Positions 7,493-15,102 of a stretch of DNA of 64,000 bases are shown piece by piece (the first letter of the stretch is position 1; every line of letters starts with the position of its first letter). Where the stretch lies: the NCBI RefSeq assembly GCF_036250675.1, contig NZ_CP109592.1:3968001-4032000 (forward strand), given 5' to 3'. The notes below the pieces were generated by a model. It saw only the letters and a program-made list of their open reading frames with translations. It had not been told where the DNA came from and did not search any database. Source of the DNA: Streptomyces sp. NBC_01689. GTDB lineage: Bacteria; Actinomycetota; Actinomycetes; Streptomycetales; Streptomycetaceae. A program made the translations under genes and the position numbers.

Positions 7493-8572
7493 TCAGGACG
7501 TCAGCCAGGCCCGCAGCCGTTCCTCGGCCTCGGGCACGGCCGAGGCCCGCACCCGCTCGTCCTCCTTGTGCGCGAGCAGCGGGGCGCCGGGCCCGTAGTT
7601 CACCGCGGGCACCCCGAGCGCGCTGAAGCGGGCGACGTCCGTCCAGCCGAACTTGGGCCGGGCCTCGCCGCCGACGGCCGCCATGAAGGCCGCCGCCGCC
7701 GGGTGGGTCAGGCCGGGGCGGGCCCCGCCCGTGTGGTCGTCGACGACGAACTCGTCCACGCCGCAGTCCGCGAAGTAGTCACGGACGAAGGCCTCGGCCT
7801 CCGCCTCGGTGCGGTCCGGGGCGTAGCGGAAGTTGACGACGACGGTGCAGGCGTCGGGGATGACGTTGGTGGCCACTCCGCCCTCGATGCGGACGGCGTT
7901 GAGTCCCTCGTGGAAACGGAGGCCGTCTACGACCGGTGTGCGCGGTTCGTACGCGGCGAGCTTCGCCAGGATCGGGGCCGCCGCGTGGATCGCGTTGGAG
8001 CCCATCCACGCGCGCGCGGAGTGCGCCCGCTCCCCCGTGGTCCTCAGGAACATCCTGAGCGTGCCCTGGCAGCCGCCCTCCACCTCCCCGTCCGTGGGCT
8101 CCAGGAGGATCGCGAAGTCGCCCTCCAGCCAGTCGGGGTGCGCCTCCGCCACGTGCTTGAGGCCGTTCAGGTGGGCGGCGACCTCCTCGTTGTCGTAGAA
8201 GACGAACGTGAGGTCGCGGTTGGGGGCCGGGACCGTGGCCGCGATCCTCAGCTGCACCGCCACACCCGACTTCATGTCGCAGGTGCCGCAGCCCCACAGG
8301 ACGCCGTCCTCGTCGAGCCGCGAGGGCACGTTGCCCGCGATGGGCACGGTGTCGATGTGGCCGGCCAGGATCACCCGCTCGGGCCGCCCCAGGTTCGTCC
8401 GCGCCACGACGTTGTTGCCGTACCGGTCGACCGTGAGGTGCGGCAGGGTCCGCAGGGCGTCCTCGACGGCGTCCGCGAGAGGCTTCTCACTTCCGCTCTC
8501 GGAGGGGAAGTCGACGAGCCGCGCGGTGAGCTCGGCGGCGTCCAGCGTGAGGTCAAGTGGAGTGTCGGCCAT
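7493..8572 (-). CDS. dapE: Succinyl-diaminopimelate desuccinylase
   Basis: Hydrolyses N-succinyl-LL-diaminopimelate in lysine and peptidoglycan-diaminopimelate synthesis. The 359-residue M20 metallopeptidase shows all the expected zinc ligands: the His of LAGHIDTVP, the Asp of CDMKSG, the Glu pair of YDNEEV, the Glu of LLEPTDG and the His of LLAHKEDE. The dimerisation domain lies between, with TTGERAHSARAWMG at its start. The frame is open upstream, but the ATG at 8572 gives the family N-terminus. dapC is 2.1 kb away; dapD is not in the window. Divergent from the lysozyme-like gene across 119 bp. Confidence 0.94.
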   Translation of the reverse strand: MADTPLDLTLDAAELTARLVDFPSESGSEKPLADAVEDALRTLPHLTVDRYGNNVVARTNLGRPERVILAGHIDTVPIAGNVPSRLDEDGVLWGCGTCDMKSGVAVQLRIAATVPAPNRDLTFVFYDNEEVAAHLNGLKHVAEAHPDWLEGDFAILLEPTDGEVEGGCQGTLRMFLRTTGERAHSARAWMGSNAIHAAAPILAKLAAYEPRTPVVDGLRFHEGLNAVRIEGGVATNVIPDACTVVVNFRYAPDRTEAEAEAFVRDYFADCGVDEFVVDDHTGGARPGLTHPAAAAFMAAVGGEARPKFGWTDVARFSALGVPAVNYGPGAPLLAHKEDERVRASAVPEAEERLRAWLTS

Positions 8573-8637
8573 GTCCACGACCCTAGCGTCCCGGCGCATC
8601 GAGCCCCATCGGCACCAGGAGTCGCGTTCCGCATCAC

Positions 8638-8651
8638 GGTTGTCCACAACC
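8638..8651. promoter_or_regulatory. Palindrome containing a DnaA-box consensus
   Basis: GGTTGTCCACAACC is a 6+2+6 palindrome in the divergent dapE / lysozyme-like intergenic region. Bases 8640-8648 (TTGTCCACA) match the DnaA-box consensus favoured in Streptomyces. It could equally be the operator of an unknown regulator. A second DnaA-like 9-mer is at 9900-9908. Confidence 0.35.
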
Positions 8652-8691
8652 TCACACCCCGTCAACAGCGTCCTCCAGTACCTTGTACGTC

Positions 8692-9723
8692 GTGCCAGAG
8701 CCGTCCCCCACCCCAGCCCGGCGCGGTCGCCTCCTCCGTTTCGGAGCCGCCGTCGCGGTCCTGTTCGCGCTCGCGGGCTATCTCGCCGTGCAGTACCTCA
8801 CGGGAGGGGCCGGCGTGCCGCGCTGCCGGGTCGTCTCGGGCAAGGGCGGCGACGCGTCGTACGAGTTCACCCCCGAGCAGGCGGTGAACGCGGCGACGAT
8901 CTCGGCGGTCGGCACCTCGCGCGGCCTGCCCGAGCGCGCCGTGGCCATCGCCCTGGCGACCTCGCTCCAGGAGTCGGGGCTGCGCAACATCCGGCACGGC
9001 GACCGGGACTCGCTCGGCCTGTTCCAGCAGCGGCCCTCGCAGGGCTGGGGCACGACGAAGCAGATCATGGACCCGACGTACGCGGCCGGGGTGTTCTACG
9101 AGCACCTGGCCAAGGTGCCGGACTACACACGGCTACCGCTCACCGTCGCCGCGCAGCGGGTGCAGCGCAGCGGCTATCCGCAGGCGTACGCGAAGCACGA
9201 ACCGGACGCCACCCTGCTCGCCGCTGCCCTGACCGGTCGCGCGGCGGCCACCCTGACCTGTGAGGGGCGCCCCGGGGCGACGCCGGTCGGCGGCCCGGAC
9301 TCGGTGCGGGCCGCTCTCGTACGCGACTTCGGGCACGAGGTGCTCCAGGAGGCGGGGGCCGACGTCTCCGCCCAGGACGACTCCGCCGCGCCGGACGGCA
9401 CGCCGTCGTCGTCGGCGTCGCGGCCGCCGTCCGGGTCGGCGACGGCGACAGCGGTGGCGAGTTCCCCTTCCGCGGCCGTGTCCGCGCGGACGGTCACCGT
9501 GCCGGTGCGCGAGGACGCCGCCTCCGGTACCGGTGTGCGCGGCTGGGAGCTGGCGCACTGGGCCGTCGCCAACTCCTCGGCGCTGCACATCGAGCGGGTG
9601 TCCTACGCGGGCCGGGAGTGGACGGCCGGGCGCAGGGAGGGCGAGTGGGCCGGATCCGGCACCCAGGGCGCCCCCGCGGCGAAGGAATCGGCCACCGAGG
9701 TCCGTATCGTCACCGCTCGGTAG
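8692..9723 (+). CDS. Membrane-anchored protein with a lysozyme-like fold signature
   Basis: About 343 residues. A short basic N-terminus and a helix (FGAAVAVLFALAGYLAVQYL) anchor it, leaving the rest outside. The external part contains ATSLQESGLRNIRHG and DSLGLFQQRPSQGWG, which resemble the catalytic Glu and following beta region of transglycosylase/endolysin folds. A Ser/Thr/Pro/Ala-rich linker (about 230-280) leads to a C-terminal domain with HWAVANSSALHIERVSYAGR. Peptidoglycan cleavage is an inference from the E-S-G-L and GLFQQR motifs; I recall homologues loosely annotated as heavy-metal transporters, which the sequence does not support. The start is uncertain: TTG at 8683 or GTG at 8692, neither with a clear ribosome site, so the mRNA may be leaderless. 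Confidence 0.7.
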   Translation: MPEPSPTPARRGRLLRFGAAVAVLFALAGYLAVQYLTGGAGVPRCRVVSGKGGDASYEFTPEQAVNAATISAVGTSRGLPERAVAIALATSLQESGLRNIRHGDRDSLGLFQQRPSQGWGTTKQIMDPTYAAGVFYEHLAKVPDYTRLPLTVAAQRVQRSGYPQAYAKHEPDATLLAAALTGRAAATLTCEGRPGATPVGGPDSVRAALVRDFGHEVLQEAGADVSAQDDSAAPDGTPSSSASRPPSGSATATAVASSPSAAVSARTVTVPVREDAASGTGVRGWELAHWAVANSSALHIERVSYAGREWTAGRREGEWAGSGTQGAPAAKESATEVRIVTAR

Positions 9724-10104
9724 CGCGGTGACGCGGTAGCGCAGCCGTACGGGCGCTCACCCGCGAGGGGGACGTGTGGCCGCGCCCCGCATCGGGAGGA
9801 ATGCCTTTCGCAGGCGCCTCCGCGAATCCGCCGGATCCCTTGCGGACAAAGGGCCGTAAGGATTCGGCAGGCTGTCCGTGCGATTACTTTTGCCCTTTTT
9901 TATCCACAGCAGATTATGCGACGCATTACCCATTCTTTACGTCGGGTCACCGCAACTTTCGCGGGTTTCGAGCGGTAGTCACTGCGTCCGAGGCCGGAAC
10001 GATCAACCGTCACGGCGCGACCGGCAGCCGGCCGGTCGCGGGCCGGCCGTCGCCTTCCGGGCCCGATCGGACATTCCACCGTTCCCTCTCGTCCAAGGAG
10101 CATC
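9724..10104. other. Gene-free AT-richer leader with a DnaA-box-like 9-mer
   Basis: 381 bp between two co-directional genes. Bases 9880-9955 are unusually AT-rich for this genome and include TTATCCACA at 9900-9908, a perfect DnaA-box 9-mer. A 9-bp stem at 10016-10040 (CGCGACCGG / CCGGTCGCG) would form in the leader of the following secreted-protein gene, upstream of its AAGGAG at about 10097. The promoter of that gene is most likely in the AT-rich patch. Confidence 0.4.
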
Positions 10105-10548
10105 ATGTCCCTCCCCCTGACCCGCCGGATCGCCCGTGCCGCGCTGCTCATCGCGGCGGGAGCGGCACCCGTGGTCGGTGCGGCCGGCTCCGCCGGCGCG
10201 GCGACCGGGCTCCCCGCCACCCCCGACCTCGGCGGCCTGACCGCCCTCGACGGGGCGCACGTCGGCAGCACGGTCGACGGCGCGACGCAGCACGTCACCG
10301 GGCTCGCGGACACGACCGGGGGCAAGGCGGTCAAGAAGGCCGTGCCGGCCGCGGGCCGGACCGGCGGCAAGGTCGCCAAGAAGGCGGCGCCCGCCGCGCG
10401 GAAGGTGGCCGGGACCACCGCGGGACAGGCCGGGGGCCTGCTCGGTGACACCGCGAGGACGGCGACCGGCGGCCTGCCGACCGACGCCGTGACCAAGGGC
10501 GGCCTGCCGACGGGACAGCTGCCCCTGAAGGGCCTGCCGCTCGGCTGA
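10105..10548 (+). CDS. Small secreted protein with Lys/Ala/Gly-rich repeats
   Basis: 147 residues starting MSLPLTRRIARAALLIAAGA: an Arg-containing n-region, a hydrophobic core and small residues to about position 34 (GSAGAATG) form a classical signal peptide. The mature part is low-complexity, with repeated units such as TGGKAVKKAVPAAGRTGGKV, AKKAAPAARKVAG, and a tail of Gly-Leu-Pro repeats. There are no cysteines and no recognisable domain. The basic Lys/Ala segment might bind anionic wall polymers; that is speculation. AAGGAG precedes the ATG. It is followed by a strong hairpin. Confidence 0.78.
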   Translation: MSLPLTRRIARAALLIAAGAAPVVGAAGSAGAATGLPATPDLGGLTALDGAHVGSTVDGATQHVTGLADTTGGKAVKKAVPAAGRTGGKVAKKAAPAARKVAGTTAGQAGGLLGDTARTATGGLPTDAVTKGGLPTGQLPLKGLPLG

Positions 10549-10587
10549 CGGCACCGTCCCGTACGACCGGCACGCTCCCGTGCGACG

Positions 10588-10635
10588 CACACGGCGGAGG
10601 GACCCTGGAAGACTCCCGGGTCCCTCCGCCGTGTG
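10588..10635. terminator. Bidirectional terminator, 18-bp perfect stem
   Basis: CACACGGCGGAGGGACCC (10588-10605) pairs perfectly with GGGTCCCTCCGCCGTGTG (10618-10635) across a 12-base loop, between the convergent small secreted protein gene and dapC. Confidence 0.88.
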
Positions 10636-10663
10636 TGCGGCCGTACGCCGTGTGCGCGTGCCT

Positions 10664-11755
10664 CTAGAGGCGTTCCACCGCCGCGGCGATCCGCTCGTCC
10701 GTCGCCGTGAGCGCCACGCGGACGAACCGGTCGCCCGCCGGACCGTAGAAGTCGCCCGGCGCGACGAGGATGCCGAGGCGCGCCAGCCGGGCCACGGTGT
10801 CCCAGCAGGACTCGTCGCGGGTCGCCCACAGGTACAGGCTCGCCTCGCTGTGCTCGATGCGGAAACCGTGCCGCAGCAGGGCCTCGCGCAGGACGGCGCG
10901 GCGGGCCGCGTAGCGTTCCCGCTGTTCGCGCACATGGGTGTCGTCCGAGAGGGCGGCGACCACGGCCGCCTGGGTCGGCGCGGACGTCATCATGCCGCCG
11001 TGCTTGCGGATCTCCAGGAGCTCGCCGAGGACGGCGGGGTCACCGGCGAGGAACGCGGCGCGGTAGCCGGCCAGGTTCGAGCGCTTCGAGAGCGAGTGGA
11101 CCGCGACGATCCCCTCGTACGAGCCGCCGCACACGTCCGGGTGCAGGACCGAGACCGGGTCGGCCTCCCAGCCCAGTTCGAGGTAGCACTCGTCGGAGAA
11201 GACGAGGACGCCGTGCTCGCGGGCCCAGGCGACGGTCCGGGTGAGTTCCGCCGCGGAGAGCACCCGGCCGGTCGGGTTGGACGGGGAGTTCAGCCACAGG
11301 AGCCGGAGACCGGCGGGGTCCAGCTCGGTGGGGTCCTCGTAGACCACATGGTCCGCGCGGGCCAGGCGCGCGCCGACCTCGTACGTCGGGTACGCCAGAC
11401 GCGGGTAGGCCACCTTGTCACCGGGGCCGAGTCCCAGCTGGGTCGGGAGCCAGGCGACCAGTTCCTTGGACCCGACGATCGGCAGGACGTGGTGGTGGGT
11501 GACCCCGCGGGCCCCGAGCCGCCGCTCGACCCACCCCGTGAGCGCGTCCCGCAGTTCGGGAGTGCCCCACACCGTGGGGTAGCCCGGGGAGTCCGCGGCG
11601 GCGACCAGAGCCTTCTGGATCAGCTCGGGCACCGGGTCGACCGGGGTGCCGACGGAGAGGTCGACGATGCCGCCCGGGTGAGCGGCGGCGGTCGCCTTGT
11701 AGGGCTCCAGCTTGTCCCAGGGAAACGTGGGAAGCCGGTCGGAGACTGCGGACAC
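10664..11755 (-). CDS. dapC: Succinyldiaminopimelate transaminase
   Basis: A 363-residue fold-type I PLP aminotransferase that makes N-succinyl-diaminopimelate from the 2-amino-6-oxopimelate precursor in the lysine/diaminopimelate pathway. Recognisable segments: PTFPWDKLEPYKATAAAHPG at the N-terminus (typical of actinobacterial DapC), NSPSNPTGRVLS, the Asp/Tyr cofactor site VFSDECYLELGW, and the Schiff-base lysine in VHSLSKRSNLAGYR. The frame extends upstream to 11818, but the GTG at 11755 gives the conserved start MSAVSDRLPTFPW. It follows fdxA in the same direction, with a strong hairpin between them, so it probably has its own promoter. The same fdx-dapC neighbourhood occurs in mycobacteria. 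Confidence 0.92.
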   Translation of the reverse strand: MSAVSDRLPTFPWDKLEPYKATAAAHPGGIVDLSVGTPVDPVPELIQKALVAAADSPGYPTVWGTPELRDALTGWVERRLGARGVTHHHVLPIVGSKELVAWLPTQLGLGPGDKVAYPRLAYPTYEVGARLARADHVVYEDPTELDPAGLRLLWLNSPSNPTGRVLSAAELTRTVAWAREHGVLVFSDECYLELGWEADPVSVLHPDVCGGSYEGIVAVHSLSKRSNLAGYRAAFLAGDPAVLGELLEIRKHGGMMTSAPTQAAVVAALSDDTHVREQRERYAARRAVLREALLRHGFRIEHSEASLYLWATRDESCWDTVARLARLGILVAPGDFYGPAGDRFVRVALTATDERIAAAVERL

Positions 11756-11824
11756 GGGATCGGGCTCACTTTCTCGTACGGACGGCCACCCGTACGTGTC
11801 ACGGTCACGGACTGCCACGGCAAA

Positions 11825-11867
11825 CGCCTCGGTCCCGTACGGCGGCGTGCCGTACGGGACCGAGGCG
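11825..11867 (-). terminator. Terminator hairpin after fdxA, 19-bp stem
   Basis: CGCCTCGGTCCCGTACGGC (11825-11843) pairs perfectly with GCCGTACGGGACCGAGGCG (11849-11867) across a 5-base loop, starting 19 bases after the fdxA stop. It separates fdxA from dapC. Confidence 0.85.
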
Positions 11868-11885
11868 GCGCGTGTGCGGGCCGCT

Positions 11886-12206
11886 TTACTGGTTCTGCGG
11901 CGGCAGCGCTGCGACGAAGGGGTGGTCGCGCTCGATCAGACCGAGCTTGCTGGCGCCGCCGGGCGAGCCGAGCTCGTCGAAGAACTCGACGTTCGCCTTG
12001 TAGTAGTCCTTCCACTCTTCCGGAGTGTCGTCTTCGTAGAAGATCGCCTCGACCGGGCACACCGGCTCACAGGCTCCGCAGTCGACGCATTCGTCCGGGT
12101 GGATGTACAAGGACCGGGAGCCCTCGTAGATGCAGTCGACCGGGCACTCCTCGATGCACGCCTTGTCCTTGACGTCGACACAAGGCTGCGCGATGACGTA
12201 GGTCAC
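11886..12206 (-). CDS. fdxA: 7Fe ferredoxin
   Basis: 106-residue electron carrier with one [3Fe-4S] and one [4Fe-4S] cluster. Cysteines at 9, 17, 21, 25, 40, 43, 46 and 50 fit the 7Fe pattern: 9, 17 and 50 hold the 3Fe cluster and 21, 40, 43 and 46 the 4Fe cluster. Flanking motifs are CIEECPVDCIYEG and CVDCGACEPVCPVEAIFYE. The long C-terminal extension with EEWKDYYKANVEFFDELGSP is typical of actinobacterial FdxA. The GTG start at 12206 follows GAGGAGG nine bases upstream. It probably feeds electrons to cytochrome P450s or other oxidoreductases, but no partner gene is adjacent. Divergent from the GNAT gene. Confidence 0.96.
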   Translation of the reverse strand: MTYVIAQPCVDVKDKACIEECPVDCIYEGSRSLYIHPDECVDCGACEPVCPVEAIFYEDDTPEEWKDYYKANVEFFDELGSPGGASKLGLIERDHPFVAALPPQNQ

Positions 12207-12347
12207 GCTGTCGTTCCTCCTCGATAGGGCGCTGGCGGGCCTGTCGTAGGCTCCGCCGCCTGGCGCGCGGGAGCGCGGCGTCGTCGATGCCCGCACCTAG
12301 TATCTCCGTTCCGGGGCATGATCCGAACAGGAGGGGTGAACTGACCT

Positions 12348-13445
12348 GTGGAAATCTCTGCGGCCGGACGGCTCAAGGTCCATATCACCACTGCTGACGT
12401 GGGCAAACGCGTCTCTGTTCGGCAGTTGATCGAAGATGGTGGTGCGGGTGAGAAGTTCACCGACACGGTAGGCGTTCTCACATCATGGGACGGCGGCGTG
12501 CTGCTGATCACACGACGCGACGGGGAGAGTGTCCGGATTCCGGAGTCCCTGCTGGTGGCGGGCAAGGTCGTGCCGGCCGCTCCGGCGCGTCGCCGCGGGC
12601 CCGCGGCCTCGTACGAGGAGCTGGCGCGGGTCGCCGCGCGGGCGTGGCGGCCGGTGGAGAGCGAGCGGCTCGGCGACTGGGAGCTGCGGGCGGCCTCCGG
12701 CTTCACCCGGCGCGCCAACTCGGTGCTGCCGCTCGGCGACCCCGGCGTGCCGGTGGACGAGGCGCTGACCCGGGTACGCGACTGGTACGCGGCCCGCGGG
12801 CTGCCCGCCTACGTGCAGACCGCCACCGGAGCCGAGGGGACGCAGGAGACGCTGTGCGCGCGGCTGGAGGCGCGCGGCTGGACCCGCGAGGTGACGGCCG
12901 AGCTGTGGACCGGCCCCCTCGCGCCCCTCGCCGACCGCACGGCCGGCGACGTCGTCCTGTCCCGCACCGCGGACGCCGCGTGGCTGGGCCGCTATCAGCG
13001 CAAGGGGCTGAGCGACGTCGCCCTGAAGGTGCTGGGGAGCGGGCCCTCGGTGTGGTTCGCGACGGTCGCCGGCGCGGCCGGTGCGGCACCCGCCGCGATC
13101 GGGCGGTGCGTAGTGGACGGGCGGTGGGCCGGTTTCGCGGCGGTCGAGGTCGATCCGGCGCAGCGTCGGCGCGGTCTGGCCACCGCCGTGATGGCCGCGC
13201 TGGCCGGCCGGGCCCTGGACGAGGGCGCCTCGGCGGCGTGGCTCCAGGTGGAGTCCGACAACACGGGGGCGCGGGCGCTCTACGCGGGACTGGGCTTCGC
13301 CCCGCACCACGCGTACCACCACTACCGCGCGCCACGGACGCCGGACGGACCCGGCGGACCCGGTCGCCCCACCGGTCCCACGGCCGGCGGTGCGCTCGGC
13401 GGCCCGCCCGTGGCCGGCGGCGACGACCGCTCCCCGTCGGCGTGA
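12348..13445 (+). CDS. GNAT acetyltransferase with N-terminal SH3-like domain
   Basis: 365 residues. The first 75 (VHITTADVGKRVSVRQLIED, then LTSWDGGVLLITRRDGESVR) form a small beta-barrel like the one in the Rv0428c group of acetyltransferases. The rest carries two GNAT-like halves. The second has the acetyl-CoA site QRRRGLATAVMAALAGRAL and the C-terminal YAGLGFAPHHAYHHYR. The final 40 residues are Gly/Pro-rich. The target is unknown. The GTG start at 12348 follows AGGAGGGG at a rather long spacing. The stop overlaps a possible GTG start of the next gene (GTGA at 13442), so the two form an operon. Confidence 0.85.
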   Translation: MEISAAGRLKVHITTADVGKRVSVRQLIEDGGAGEKFTDTVGVLTSWDGGVLLITRRDGESVRIPESLLVAGKVVPAAPARRRGPAASYEELARVAARAWRPVESERLGDWELRAASGFTRRANSVLPLGDPGVPVDEALTRVRDWYAARGLPAYVQTATGAEGTQETLCARLEARGWTREVTAELWTGPLAPLADRTAGDVVLSRTADAAWLGRYQRKGLSDVALKVLGSGPSVWFATVAGAAGAAPAAIGRCVVDGRWAGFAAVEVDPAQRRRGLATAVMAALAGRALDEGASAAWLQVESDNTGARALYAGLGFAPHHAYHHYRAPRTPDGPGGPGRPTGPTAGGALGGPPVAGGDDRSPSA

Positions 13446-13462
13446 CGGGGGGCGAGGCCGCC

Positions 13463-14314
13463 ATGGGTTCCCCCCGTCCCCCGGAGCCGGAGCGCGCCGC
13501 CGAGGTGCGGCGGCTGTTCGCCGAGGAGGCCCGCTCGGAGCGGCCCGACCTGGCGCTGCTGTGCCTGCTGGTGGGGGCCGCGGCGGACGGCGAGCTGGAC
13601 GAGGCGGGGATCGACGCGGCGCAGATCGAGCTGGACCGGTTGGCCGGAGAGCTGCCGTTCCGGGCCGGCGGCCCCCGGTCCTGGGCGACCGCGCTGGCCA
13701 CGCTGCTCGGTGAGCGGTGCGGGTTCCGGGGCTCGCCGAGCGACTACCAGCGGCTCGAGTCGTCGCTGCTGCACCAGGTGCTGCGGCGGCGCCGGGGGCT
13801 GCCCATCCTGCTGTCCGTGGTGTGGGTGGAGGTGGCCAGGAGGGCCGGCGCGCCGGTGTACGGCGTCGCCCTGCCCGGGCACTTCGTGGTGGGCTTCGGG
13901 CCGGCCGAGGAGCAGGTGCTCGCCGACCCGTTCGACGGCGGACGGGTGCTGAGCGGCCCCGACGCCGAATTGCTCGTCCAGGGGGCCACCGGCGCGCCCC
14001 TGCGGCCCTCGATGCTGGGTCCCGCCGATCCGCTGGACGTGGTGGTACGGGTGCTGAACAACGTCCGGGCGTGGGCGGCCGTGCGGCCGGAGCGGTCCGA
14101 TGTGGCCCTGTGGGCCCTGGAGCTGTGTCTGCTGATGCCCTCGCACCCCGCCCGGCTGCGCTACGAGCGGGCTCAACTCCTGGTGCAGCGCGGCGATTTC
14201 CTCGCGGGCGCGGTGGAACTGGACGCGTACGCGGAGGTCGTGACCGCGGTGGATCCGCCGACGGCCGAACGCGTACGGGGGCAGGCCCGGGCGGCGCGGG
14301 CGATGCTGAACTGA
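13463..14314 (+). CDS. SirB1-type transglutaminase-like protein
   Basis: 283 residues. The middle segment RRRGLPILLSVVWVEVARRA followed by GAPVYGVALPGHFVVGF is the hallmark of the SirB1/transglutaminase-like family; the His of PGHF is retained, but the catalytic Cys of active transglutaminases is not evident, so a binding rather than enzymatic role is possible. The C-terminal 90 residues look like a short TPR-type helical repeat (SDVALWALELCLLMPSHPAR; RAQLLVQRGDFLAGAVELDA). I chose the ATG at 13463 (GGGGGGCGAGG upstream); a GTG at 13442 overlapping the acetyltransferase stop would add seven residues. Probably co-transcribed with the GNAT gene. Confidence 0.82.
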   Translation: MGSPRPPEPERAAEVRRLFAEEARSERPDLALLCLLVGAAADGELDEAGIDAAQIELDRLAGELPFRAGGPRSWATALATLLGERCGFRGSPSDYQRLESSLLHQVLRRRRGLPILLSVVWVEVARRAGAPVYGVALPGHFVVGFGPAEEQVLADPFDGGRVLSGPDAELLVQGATGAPLRPSMLGPADPLDVVVRVLNNVRAWAAVRPERSDVALWALELCLLMPSHPARLRYERAQLLVQRGDFLAGAVELDAYAEVVTAVDPPTAERVRGQARAARAMLN

Positions 14315-14487
14315 GGGCGCCGGGCCCGGGAACGACGGACGGCGTCCGGACCCGCCGGCCCGGACCGGCGAAGGCCGCCCGCCCGGCACGGAGGACGGCG
14401 ACGCCCGGCAACTCACCCCGCCCGCCCGGAAGAAGACCGGGCACGGACGGCAACCGGCACCGCCCGCCCGGCGCGAGTGTCGGCGCG

Positions 14488-15102
14488 CTACAGCCAGCCC
14501 TTCTCCCGTGCGATCCGTACCGCTTCCGCGCGGTTGCGGACCGCGAGTTTCTGGATCGCCGTGGAGAGATAGTTGCGGACCGTGCCCTGGGAGAGGTGCA
14601 GGGCCTTGGCGAGCTCCGCGTTCGTGGATCCGTCGGCCGCCGCGCGCAGCACCTCGCGCTCGCGGTCGGTCAGCGGATTGGCGCCCCCGGCGAGGGCCGC
14701 GGCCGCCAGGCCGGGGTCGATGACGCGCTCACCGGCGAGCACCTTGCGTACGGCCGCGGCGAGTTGGGCCGCCGGGGCGTCCTTGACCAGGAAGGCGTCG
14801 GCGCCGGACTCCATGGCGCTGCGCAGATAGCCGGGGCGTCCGAAGGTGGTGAGGATGAGGATCTTGACGGCGGGGAGTTCCTTGTGGACCTGGGCCGCGG
14901 CCTCGATGCCCGTCATCCCCGGCATCTCGATGTCGAGGAGCGCCACGTCGACCTCGTACGACCGGGCCGCGGCCAGCACCTCGTCGCCGCGGGCCACCTG
15001 GGCGACCACCTCGATGTCCGGTTCGAGACCCAGCAGCGCCGCCAGCGCCTCGCGGACCATCGACTGGTCCTCGGCGAGCAGGACCTTGATCGTGCGGCTC
15101 AT
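14488..15102 (-). CDS. NarL/LuxR-family two-component response regulator
   Basis: 204 residues. The receiver domain has the acidic pair at 11-12 (LLAEDQSMVRE), the phospho-acceptor D57 in VDVALLDIEMPGMTG and the conserved Lys of FLVKDA. The C-terminal LuxR-type helix-turn-helix reads LTDREREVLRAAADGSTNAE, then LAKALHLSQGTVRNYLS. The ATG start overlaps the kinase stop codon as ATGA. It is the last gene of an ABC exporter-kinase-regulator operon, so it most likely controls that exporter, perhaps in response to a cell-envelope-active compound. Arrangement and family are visible; signal and targets are not. Confidence 0.95.
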   Translation of the reverse strand: MSRTIKVLLAEDQSMVREALAALLGLEPDIEVVAQVARGDEVLAAARSYEVDVALLDIEMPGMTGIEAAAQVHKELPAVKILILTTFGRPGYLRSAMESGADAFLVKDAPAAQLAAAVRKVLAGERVIDPGLAAAALAGGANPLTDREREVLRAAADGSTNAELAKALHLSQGTVRNYLSTAIQKLAVRNRAEAVRIAREKGWL

